NCBI GenBank assembly: GCA_900128395.1
Contig: LT649996.1
Coordinates: 1 to 10,699 of the forward strand
Source of the DNA: Stramenopiles sp. TOSAG23-2
Taxonomy: Eukaryota; Sar
Reading direction: 5' to 3'
DNA length: 10,699 nucleotides
Shown: piece by piece, positions 1 through 5,759 of the stretch
Layout: every line of letters starts with the position of its first letter
Position numbering within the stretch: the stretch's first letter is position 1
Made by a program: the position numbers and the translations under genes
The notes under the pieces: model-generated
What the model saw: the letters and a program-made list of their open reading frames with translations, nothing else
The model's database searches: none
What the model was told of the DNA's origin: nothing

Positions 1-53
<53 letters not shown>
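1..53 (+). repeat. (AAT)n trinucleotide microsatellite coding poly-Asn
   Basis: This is a pure ATA/AAT repeat from the window edge to base 53. In the frame of the gene that ends at 797 every triplet is AAT, so it encodes an uninterrupted Asn run. The full length is unknown because the repeat starts at or before the window edge. Such tracts vary in length between alleles. Confidence 0.95.
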
Positions 54-58
<5 letters not shown>

Positions 59-797
59 GAACAATAACAATACTGCTGTTGGTGGATCAGCATTTAAATT
101 GTTACGTTCGAAACAGAATCATGTAGCAGCAGCAAAGACAAATAACATCGAAAGAGATAGTACAGATTCACCGTCATTGTATCTATCTTTAAATTATGTA
201 AATAAACAACATTTCATAAATTCCACTATATTTTTATTAAATCGTTTAATAACATATGTGGATATATTTAAAGGATTAAAACATATTACGAACAAACAAA
301 CATATGCATTAAAATTGTGTTTAAAAACGATCAATCTGTTATCAAATACATCATTATTGTATGATTGCTATGAAACTTTATTTGATACAAAAACAGCTGA
401 TGTTGTAGAGGGAACGAAGAACGATAATAAGCTTCAAGTACATATTGAAGAAATGTATAATAATATCAAAACAATAAAAGTAATAGAAGAAGATGAGGGA
501 GTTCAAAACGATAATAATGATGGGAAACCGGAATCAAACAAGAATATTATCAACAAATCACCACGTAGAAAATTACAACATCAACATCGTAAATTACATT
601 TTAATATTGATCAACAAGATAAAAATAACTTAATTATTGCACCAATGCCACCTATGTTAAGGAGTGATAAAGATTTGCAATTTAGAATTCCAACAAGGCC
701 CCAAACATCCGCAGGTACACTGAAACATCTTGGAAATGAACGTCGTCATAGAATTGAAAATAATAAAAGAAGTCGACGGAGTAAAATTTATTTTTGA
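1..797 (+). CDS. 3' part of an Asn-rich protein of unknown function (start lies upstream of the window)
   Basis: I do not recognise this protein. The frame is open from the first bases of the window, so the true start is outside. It begins with 17 consecutive Asn codons (3-53), then reads KKNNNTAVGGSAFKLLRSKQ and continues about 230 residues to a TGA at 795-797. The middle (about 180-400) is rich in Leu, Ile and Asn and could form helices, for example the segment with FLLNRLITYVDIFKGLKHI. An acidic stretch follows (VIEEDEGVQND), then a strongly basic tail with RRKLQHQHRK, RPQTSAG and NNKRSRRSK. The tail could be a nuclear-localisation or nucleic-acid-binding segment, which is inference from charge alone. 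Codon use (TTA, AAA, AAT) matches the other genes here. An upstream exon is possible but no splice site is needed inside the window. Confidence 0.6.
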
Positions 798-1126
798 AAA
801 AAGGGGTTCAAATATTATTAATCTATAAAATAATAGAGAGCGAGAGGTTGAGAGAATAAAAATAATACTTCGTAAAAAATTTATTATAAAAAAAAATGCA
901 TACGAAGTACGGCTTCGTATTTTATATTTTATATACAGTTGCGCCAGAGGATTTTTTATTACGAGAGTATGATAGTTCATTATTTTAACACCAGCAGAAT
1001 TTTATTTTTTTTATTTTTATGATAAATAAAAAATATATTCGTGTATATTTTTATTATTTTAATATTAACGTTTTATAGTATGAATGATACACACCGAAAT
1101 CAAGTTTTTTCTCTTTTTGTTATTTT
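798..1126. other. Non-coding gap between two convergent genes
   Basis: This AT-rich stretch separates the 3' end of the Asn-rich gene (+) from the 3' UTR of the MsrB gene (-). The only structure I see is a short perfect stem-loop at 900-920. The open frames here are AT-rich, hydrophobic and without recognisable motifs, so I do not call genes. Confidence 0.6.
900..920. other. Stem-loop 3' of the Asn-rich gene
   Basis: A perfect 8-bp stem, ATACGAAG / CTTCGTAT, closes a 5-base loop (TACGG), about 100 bases after the stop codon at 797. AT-rich sequence follows on the + strand. It may be a 3'-UTR or 3'-end structure; no function is known. A second copy of CTTCGTA occurs just upstream, near 868-874. 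Confidence 0.5.
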
Positions 1127-1207
1127 ATCATACCGTTTCACAAAGTTGTGTAATTTTCTTTTTATGTACACAATTTTTTATTTTTTTTTATGCGAAACAA
1201 TAGTCAT
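1127..1207 (-). promoter_or_regulatory. Candidate SECIS element (3' UTR of the MsrB selenoprotein)
   Basis: On the minus strand an ATGA (1207-1204) faces a TGAT (1130-1127), which allows the U-U, G-A, A-G non-Watson-Crick core of eukaryotic SECIS elements. After one C-U mismatch, 12 consecutive pairs form helix II: TATTGTTTCGCA (1202-1191) with TGTGAAACGGTA (1142-1131), three of them G-U wobbles. The apical loop begins with a T and a run of unpaired A (AA at 1189-1188, about 14 bases after ATGA, near the usual spacing). It contains a second perfect 7-bp stem, TTGTGTA / TACACAA (1173-1167 with 1152-1146), the mini-helix that defines type II SECIS. Helix I is weak: the best option I find is 1254-1247 with 1123-1116, leaving a large asymmetric loop. 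The element starts about 140 bases after the TAA at 1348 and about 210 bases after the in-frame TGA. Core and helix II are read directly; function is inferred. Confidence 0.75.
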
Positions 1208-1347
1208 TCATATATATATCTTGTCTGTAAATTATTTTTTTCTACTATAACAAAGATGTATATATATAAGCAATCGGAAACTATATATAAAATATACAAA
1301 TATATAATTGTCTGTTTTTCTTTAACCATTTATATCGAAATATTTCT

Positions 1348-1797
1348 TTAAAATGCATGTAATGAATCTTCTTTCAAATCACATGCCGTTTTAACAAATT
1401 TGACACAAATGGAGTTTATTCACTGTCTTTCGCCAGTTTCACTATGACCTTCTCTGAATACGTGCCCAAGGTGACTTCCACAATTATTACAACCAACTTC
1501 ACCACCTGAACGAACTATAACGTGTGGTCTATCATTTGTATAAAAACATTTTGAATAGGCATCCCAACCTTGGTCTTTAAATTTACTTTTGGCACTGTAC
1601 AATGGGCTATCACATGCTTTGCATACGAAATGCCCTGACTTTGGAAACAAACGGCAAAACTCACCTTGTCCATAAGCTTCAGTTCCATGTTGCCTTAAAA
1701 TTCTGTATTCTTGTGGTGTTAATTTTTTTCTCCATTCCTCATCTGATAATTGATACGGATACGACGACATGTCAATACTTGAATGCGACTTTCCCAT
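1348..1797 (-). CDS. msrB: Selenocysteine-containing peptide-methionine (R)-S-oxide reductase (MsrB / SelR family)
   Basis: MsrB reduces the R form of methionine sulfoxide in proteins, usually with thioredoxin as electron donor. The frame opens at ATG 1797; Met10 is an alternative start. Residues 15-40 carry the family's start, [18 protein letters not shown]. Two CxxC pairs, C59-C62 and C103-C106, match the structural zinc site. Further family features are GW-DAY (77-81) and HLGHVF (109-114). An in-frame TGA (1422-1420) comes right after GERQ, and the frame then continues [10 protein letters not shown] to a TAA at 1348. In Cys-type MsrBs this position is the catalytic Cys (R-x-C-x-N-S); in animal MsrB1 it is selenocysteine. 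Read through, the protein has 149 residues with Sec at 126, a normal family length. Stopping at the TGA would remove the nucleophile. A SECIS-like hairpin follows in the 3' UTR. No clear targeting signal is seen, so a cytosolic or nuclear enzyme is likely. Confidence 0.9.
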
Positions 1798-2449
1798 AAA
1801 TAATTTAATAAATAATTAATGAATCAAACTTTGTTCAGATAATTGATATATATATATATATTTATCTACTATATGGTATTTCACACTTGTTCCCGACTTA
1901 CACATACATCTCTAATTTATTCGCACATTTGGTTGCATGTGTGCCAATTGCAATTCGAATTCCACAGGAATTCTATTAATAATAATGGCAAAATGAAAAA
2001 CTATTTGTACTTATTAGTCTATAAATATTATACATCAGATTGATTTCCTGCTAATATTTCCTATATTAACAGTATGTGCGTATTGATCATAGGTCCGGGC
2101 CCACAAAATGCCCAAATGAAAAATGAAAGAGAGTGCTGCCACAGTGATAGCTAATATGTCAAAGACGTATATCGATAGTAAATAATGTAAAAACAGTGCT
2201 ATTCAAAGCTATTTTAGTATATTATACTTGATAGACTATACATATAATAGTAAAGTAAATGAGGAAGGATCAAATCCTGAAGGAAGTATTTTAGGCGTAG
2301 AGTACACGCGAAGTTTCGTTTGCAAAGACCCTTAAAGTTTGCGAAGTCTGTATGGTAATGCCATTATAATAAAACCTTATTTTCTCCAGTTTTTTAATCA
2401 ATTTTTGCACATTATTTTAGTCTATAGTAAACAGTGTTATTTTATTTTT

Positions 2450-2473
2450 CAAACCGGTTTTAAAACCGGTTTG
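2450..2473. repeat. 24-bp perfect palindrome
   Basis: Two copies of AAACCGGTTT, each itself palindromic, are joined through TA and flanked by C and G, so the whole 24 bases equal their own reverse complement. A match this long is unlikely by chance, even in biased sequence. It could be a paired binding site for a dimeric DNA-binding protein or could extrude as a cruciform. The role is unknown. Confidence 0.7.
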
Positions 2474-2605
2474 TAATTTTAGTCCTTTTTTCAGTGCTAT
2501 TTACATAGTAGCCAATTTGAGACCGTGTCTGTGTACGGAAGGCCTTAGCATGGAAATATTATACCATCGATGACTAATAATTTTCCACCATATTAATAAC
2601 AACTC

Positions 2606-2657
2606 CCAGAGTGCTGGAGTGGACACTCCCACAGGAACTCTGGAACTCTGGAACTCA
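2606..2657. repeat. Nested hairpin overlapping a triple GGAACTC[T/A] tandem repeat
   Basis: CCAGAGT (2606-2612) pairs with ACTCTGG (2637-2643). Inside it, GGAGT (2616-2620) pairs with ACTCC (2625-2629) around a 4-base loop. The 3' arm runs into three tandem 8-base units, GGAACTCT, GGAACTCT, GGAACTCA (2634-2657). This patch is clearly less AT-rich than its surroundings and lies about 280 bases before the TMA7-like ATG, so it may be a promoter element. Confidence 0.55.
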
Positions 2658-2937
2658 CCAAAAGGCAAAAGTCTATATATTATAGGACCTAGATTAGATT
2701 AATGCTGTGGTGTGCACCTTCATCATCATTCCAGCAGCATTAAAATAATCTTAGTAGTTTGAATCATCATTATAAAATTAAAATATAAATGTTTTTAGTT
2801 AGAAAGTAATATACATTTTTGTTGAAACAAACAGAAACAACAAAACATATATATATATATATAGAAGATATAATAGCATTAAGAATACTGTTTCAAGAAA
2901 CAATTTAATATACAGTAATAACCACTATTTTACAAAC

Positions 2938-3093
2938 ATGCCAAGAAAAGGAGCAGCTGCTGGTAAAAAAAAACCATTAAAAAATAAATCAAAAGGACGT
3001 AAAGAAATGACACCAGAAGAAAAAGCGTTCAAAGCAAAACAAGCAGCTGATAAAAAAGCAGCAGCAGCATACTTAAAAGGTAAAAAGAAATAA
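2938..3093 (+). CDS. TMA7: TMA7-like translation machinery-associated protein (small, basic)
   Basis: This 51-residue protein opens MPRKGAAAGKKKPLKNKS and continues KGRKEMTPEEKAFKAKQAAD before a Lys/Ala-rich end (AAAAYLKGKKK) and a TAA. The pattern GKKKPLK-x(5-7)-KEM-x-x-E-[DE]-KAFK-x-KQ is the signature of TMA7 (CCDC72), a small ribosome-associated protein that is nearly universal in eukaryotes. TMA7 is usually about 64 residues and ends in a Gly-rich GGGIKKSGKK tail. That tail is absent here. GGTAAAAAG near the end (about 3079-3087) could be a 5' splice site, but I found no downstream exon encoding the tail in the next several hundred bases. Either this lineage has a shortened TMA7 or the last exon is diverged. 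The ATG is the first one after a long leader, and Lys/Ala codon choice fits the other genes. Confidence 0.78.
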   Translation: MPRKGAAAGKKKPLKNKSKGRKEMTPEEKAFKAKQAADKKAAAAYLKGKKK

Positions 3094-3496
3094 GTACATT
3101 GTTAAAAGCATACTGTATTGAAGTAGTTAATCAATACTAATCTTTTAATATGATGGCATAGTATACATATTTCCGCCTGTATATTAAATAGTCGTTACCT
3201 TGTACATAAGAAGATTTATAATATTTTAATACATATATCATAAATCAAACTTGATAAAATACTATGCATAGGAAGAAGTGTTTGCTTTAGCTTCTATATG
3301 ACGAAATATTATAAAAATGAAAAAAAAAAAAAGAACACAATATTTTTTGTACAGCAGACAAAATTGAAAAAAACTTCAACCTTACATATATAGATCAATA
3401 CATGTTGAACTATACAAAATTTATCAAAAAAGTTAAAAGTTACGTTTTTATTTTTTTTAGTAAAAATATTGATGGTTAAAATCTAAGTTATAATAA

Positions 3497-3541
3497 TTTT
3501 ACACTTCTCGTGTTAAGTAAATATTTACGACGAGTGTAAAA
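3497..3541. other. Bulged stem-loop with internal dyad
   Basis: TTTTACACT (3497-3505) pairs with AGTGTAAAA (3533-3541). After a 3-base bulge, CGT (3509-3511) pairs with ACG (3530-3532). The loop itself contains the perfect palindrome GTAAATATTTAC (3517-3528). It lies between the two convergent 3' ends, so a 3'-end RNA structure is possible; this is inference. Confidence 0.5.
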
Positions 3542-3786
3542 AAACATAAAAAAAAAAAAATTAATAAAAATACACTTCTAATTATCATATCAGAATTTTA
3601 TATCATATCTAAAAGATACATTACTACCTCTAAATGCATATCATATCTTGATACTCGTATGAGATTAGAGAGATATTTTTATATTTTAAATTATTTTTTC
3701 ATATAGTGTCTCTGAAATACTCTGGGATAATTCATGCTTTTTGACCAATCGCTAAAATTCCAGGAATTCACTCAAAATCACCGGAT

Positions 3787-3819
3787 GCACCACCACACAC
3801 ACAAACACACACACAAACT
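3787..3819. repeat. CA-rich microsatellite
   Basis: CACCAC followed by interrupted (CA)n with AAAC breaks, directly 3' of the kinase pseudogene. A simple-sequence tract with no coding support. Confidence 0.8.
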
Positions 3820-3849
3820 AAGAAACTTTGATTGCCCCTCATCAAATTT

Positions 3850-4682
3850 TTAAAAATTTTCAAATTTTCCTTGATCACCACTATATTTCTCAATCACTTC
3901 TCTTCCAAAATCTGCATTATCAAAATTACTTTCAGAAATACCATTTGCTGATGCTTTTGGTGGCACATATGGTGCTGAAATTTCTTTTGCTAATAATGCA
4001 TTCCAATCCAATGTTGTATAATATGGTGCATCTTTAATGTCATTTGCACCACGTGCTAAACATCCATAACGTCTAGTAGGTTGACGATGTAATAATTTCT
4101 TAATCAATTGCTTTGCACTTGGATTCATACCTTTTGGAAATGATAATGGTTTCCGTAAAATATTCTCACAGATAACTTTATTATCATAACCATCATAATC
4201 AGCAAATGGAGTTGATCCAGATTCACATTCGTAGATTAAAATACCAGTTGCCCAATAATCAACACCTTTATTGTGACCACGGCGTAATAAAATTTCTGGT
4301 GCCATGTACTCTGGGGTTCCACATAACGTAAATGTTTTATCGGTAACAACTTTAGCAAAACCAAAATCAACCATTTTAATGTAACCATCTTTATCAATCA
4401 TTAAATTTTCAGGTTTCAAATCACGATAACAAATGTCTTTTGAATGTATATATTCAAATACAGATACAACACATGCAGTGAACCACGTTTAAATTCCATA
4501 TCTGTCTTATGTCCATCATGAACAACTTGCCTATGCCTATGACGTAATATATTTTTCACAGCAGTTTCTGTAACATTATGTGCATCAAGAGTCGTTGCCC
4601 GTTTAAAGCTTCCTTGACTACCTTTCTTACCAGAAAATGATTTTTCATTTTCCACCACTGGTGTGGATGCGCATAAACCCAT
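3850..4682 (-). pseudogene. AGC-family (PKA/PKG-like) protein kinase lacking its N-lobe, frame-disrupted
   Basis: Two pieces of one kinase gene are visible. The 5' piece starts at ATG 4682 with MGLCAST, a good N-myristoylation context (Gly2, Ser6), and runs about 65 residues to MEFKR near 4485. The 3' piece, in another frame, runs from about 4488: TWFTACVVSVFEYIHS, then YRDLKPEN (catalytic loop), DFG in MVDFGFAK, activation segment TFTLCGTPEYMAPE, DYWATG, a C-lobe, and an AGC tail ending in the hydrophobic motif FENF before TAA 3850. The C-terminal FxxF is PKA-like. Missing are the Gly-rich loop, the ATP-anchoring Lys, helix-C Glu and, if it was a PKG, the cyclic-nucleotide-binding domains. 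The kinase frame has a TAA at 4491-4489. No AG acceptor lies between that stop and the end of the FEYIHS segment, so canonical splicing cannot repair it. An internal deletion, or an assembly error, is the simplest reading. It cannot make an active kinase as it stands. Confidence 0.8.
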
Positions 4683-4686
4683 GATT

Positions 4687-4734
4687 GATAATATATATAT
4701 ATATATATATGTGTGTGTGTATGTATGTACCTGG

Positions 4735-4768
<34 letters not shown>

Positions 4769-4799
4769 ATGTACCTGGATATATATATACTATTATGTT
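4687..4799. repeat. Duplicated AT/GT microsatellite
   Basis: A compound unit, (AT)n then (GT)n then ATGTACCTGG, occurs twice in tandem (about 4689-4733 and 4734-4779), followed by a third AT run. Unit one carries an extra ATGT. It lies immediately upstream of the kinase leader ATG, so it would sit in the 5' UTR or core promoter of that pseudogene. Confidence 0.9.
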
Positions 4800-4942
4800 T
4801 TAATATAAATATATATAATGTCTGAATATGATGATATGTTGTTTGATTCAAATGATATGATATATCTGTCATTCTTTCCATCTTATTATGTTATGAGAAT
4901 GTATATATGGTGCACATCTATTCAATTCTTTTTATTTTATTT

Positions 4943-4963
4943 TGGATGGTATACCATTAACTT
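4943..4963. repeat. Left copy of a 21-bp inverted repeat pair (partner 6246-6266)
   Basis: The sequence TGGATGGTATACCATTAA plus CTT recurs exactly, in inverted orientation, at 6246-6266. The centre, ATGGTATACCAT, is itself palindromic. The two copies bound 1,324 bases and could be terminal inverted repeats. Flanks share only a weak TTT, so a target-site duplication is not clear. Confidence 0.65.
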
Positions 4964-5086
4964 TTTCTTTTTGTCTAGCATGGAAATACCATTGCAACGA
5001 ATTTTATTTTAAATTTTTCCAAAAACATAAAAAATGGGTGTTTCCCTTAAGAGAACTTTTGTTAAGGCTTGAATTTCTTCAAAATT

Positions 5087-5122
5087 TTTTACTCTCAAGC
5101 GGTTTTTGGCTTGAGAGTAAAA
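5087..5122. other. Perfect 14-bp hairpin
   Basis: TTTTACTCTCAAGC (5087-5100) pairs without mismatch with GCTTGAGAGTAAAA (5109-5122) around the 8-base loop GGTTTTTG. It is the longest perfect short-loop stem I found in the window. It lies inside the 4943-6266 inverted-repeat interval and has no adjacent gene to explain it. Confidence 0.7.
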
Positions 5123-5305
5123 TTAAATAAATGTAATAAATTTTCACGTAAAAAAATCGAAAAAATCATCTTTTTCTTGTATTTCTATAGGTGAAAATGG
5201 TAGTCTAATTTTATCTTCAAGTACAAAAATGTCCACAAAAATCTGTTCGGGATAAATACCTTACTTTTGAGATTTATCAAATTGTGATGTCACAGTGACA
5301 TAAAA

Positions 5306-5392
5306 ACAAAAGTACAAACATAAAAATAGATTGATAAAATGTATATATACAAAAGTACAAACATAAAAAATAGATTGATAAAATGTATATAT
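5306..5392. repeat. Two-copy tandem repeat, unit 43-44 bp
   Basis: Two adjacent copies begin ACAAAAGTACAAACATAAAA and end GATAAAATGTATATAT (5306-5348 and 5349-5392), differing by one A. The near identity points to a recent duplication, perhaps by replication slippage. A long AT run follows at 5417-5452. Confidence 0.9.
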
Positions 5393-5453
5393 ATAAATAT
5401 AAATATTACTTTTGTATATATATATATATATATATTGTTACTATATATATATT

Positions 5454-5690
5454 TTATTGTTTTCTCACTGGGCATACTTTTGTATACACAAAGTGCGTCT
5501 TTGCCCAACACTTTGGGCAGAGAGCACCATGAAGCAGACAATAATTTCGTGTATTGCCTTTACATCCTGAACTAATGCATTTTTGCCTCAAAGTTGGTAC
5601 TTTAACAAGAAAACATTTATTCTTTTGATCTTTTATGCTTTTTAATGTCTCATAGGGTCTTACCCCAGCCTTACTCCAATATTTTGCCAT
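5454..5690 (-). CDS. Small Cys-rich ORF, possible zinc-binding or transposase C-terminal remnant
   Basis: This is a 78-residue frame from ATG 5690 to TAA 5454. It remains open upstream to a TAG at 5759 (reading FILGRIWFAHRLKGG before the ATG), so the real start may differ or the piece may be a truncated end. The spacing C-x4-C (38-43), then NYC (about 51), then LC-x2-CW (58-61) with a His two residues later, resembles the Cys-rich zinc domain at the C-terminus of PiggyBac-type transposases and related factors. That link is weak and rests on spacing only. It lies between inverted repeats (5287-5306, 5924-5943). No catalytic domain is present. It could be a decayed transposase tail, a small host zinc protein or a chance frame. 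Confidence 0.35.
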   Translation of the reverse strand: MAKYWSKAGVRPYETLKSIKDQKNKCFLVKVPTLRQKCISSGCKGNTRNYCLLHGALCPKCWAKTHFVYTKVCPVRKQ

Positions 5691-5759
5691 TCCTCCTTTT
5701 AATCTATGGGCAAACCATATCCTGCCAAGGATAAAATCAATGCATACTGATAGTTGCTA

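Larger units (their letters stand above)
1798..2937. promoter_or_regulatory. Shared upstream region of the divergent msrB (-) and TMA7-like (+) genes
   Basis: No convincing coding region is visible in these 1.1 kb. The part beside msrB holds a short AT microsatellite (about 1846-1862) and an EcoRI-like dyad at 1957-1973 (GAATTCC-aca-GGAATTC). The central part is less AT-rich and contains related short words (CAGTGCTATT near 2193, CAGTGTTATT near 2432, CAGTGCTATT near 2492). It also holds a 24-bp palindrome at 2450-2473 and a nested hairpin at 2606-2643. A TATA-like run (CTATATATTATAGG) lies at about 2673-2686, roughly 250 bases before the TMA7 ATG. An AT repeat sits at 2848-2862. Promoter roles are inferred from position. 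Confidence 0.5.
3094..3849. other. Convergent intergenic region between the TMA7-like gene and the kinase pseudogene
   Basis: No gene is seen. The region is AT-rich with several A homopolymers (3319-3332, 3550-3560). It holds a stem-loop at 3497-3541, repeats of the word ATATCATAT between 3585 and 3650, a 13-base dyad AATTCCAGGAATT at 3756-3768 and a CA-rich microsatellite at about 3787-3819. It probably carries the 3' UTR and polyadenylation signals of both neighbours. Confidence 0.6.
4800..5286. other. AT-rich non-coding stretch with a strong hairpin
   Basis: Short open frames occur on both strands but have no recognisable motif. The stretch contains the left copy of a 21-bp inverted repeat (4943-4963) whose partner is at 6246-6266, and the perfect hairpin at 5087-5122. 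Confidence 0.55.

Noticed and set aside
657-980. Minus-strand open frame of 107 codons
   Set aside because: It overlaps the 3' end of the Asn-rich gene in antisense and has hydrophobic, Ile/Phe/Ser-rich composition typical of antisense AT-rich DNA; no motif.
1086-1132. Alternative SECIS core on the minus strand using ATGA at 1131-1128 and TGAT at about 1103-1100
   Set aside because: The sequences between are both A-rich and cannot form helix II. The 1127-1207 fold has 12 consecutive pairs instead.
1041-1250. Plus-strand hydrophobic 69-codon frame
   Set aside because: It lies antisense to the MsrB 3' UTR and the SECIS candidate; the Phe/Ile/Tyr content follows from T-rich sequence.
1420-1797. 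MsrB as a truncated pseudogene ending at the TGA
   Set aside because: The conserved C-terminus continues in the same frame with no other lesion, and the TGA falls exactly on the residue that is Sec in MsrB1; recoding explains it better.
2258-2280. tRNA T-arm-like sequence (AGGATCAAATCCT)
   Set aside because: The loop lacks the TTCRANY pattern, and no acceptor, D-arm or anticodon arm can be formed around it.
3828-4037. Plus-strand 69-codon frame
   Set aside because: It is antisense to the kinase C-lobe, whose motifs (DFG, APE, FxxF) fix the coding strand.
4440-4500. Intron joining the kinase leader to the C-lobe
   Set aside because: No AG acceptor exists between the in-frame TAA (4491-4489) and the end of the FEYIHS segment, and no splicing could supply the missing N-lobe.
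4416-4682. Separate 88-residue gene (MGLCAST leader protein)
   Set aside because: The leader runs straight into kinase sequence read in the wrong frame, so it is better treated as the 5' part of the broken kinase gene. Independent function cannot be excluded.
5290-5575. Tyr/Ile-rich open frames on both strands across the AT repeats
   Set aside because: They are translations of the 43-bp tandem repeat and (AT)n runs; no protein-like composition.
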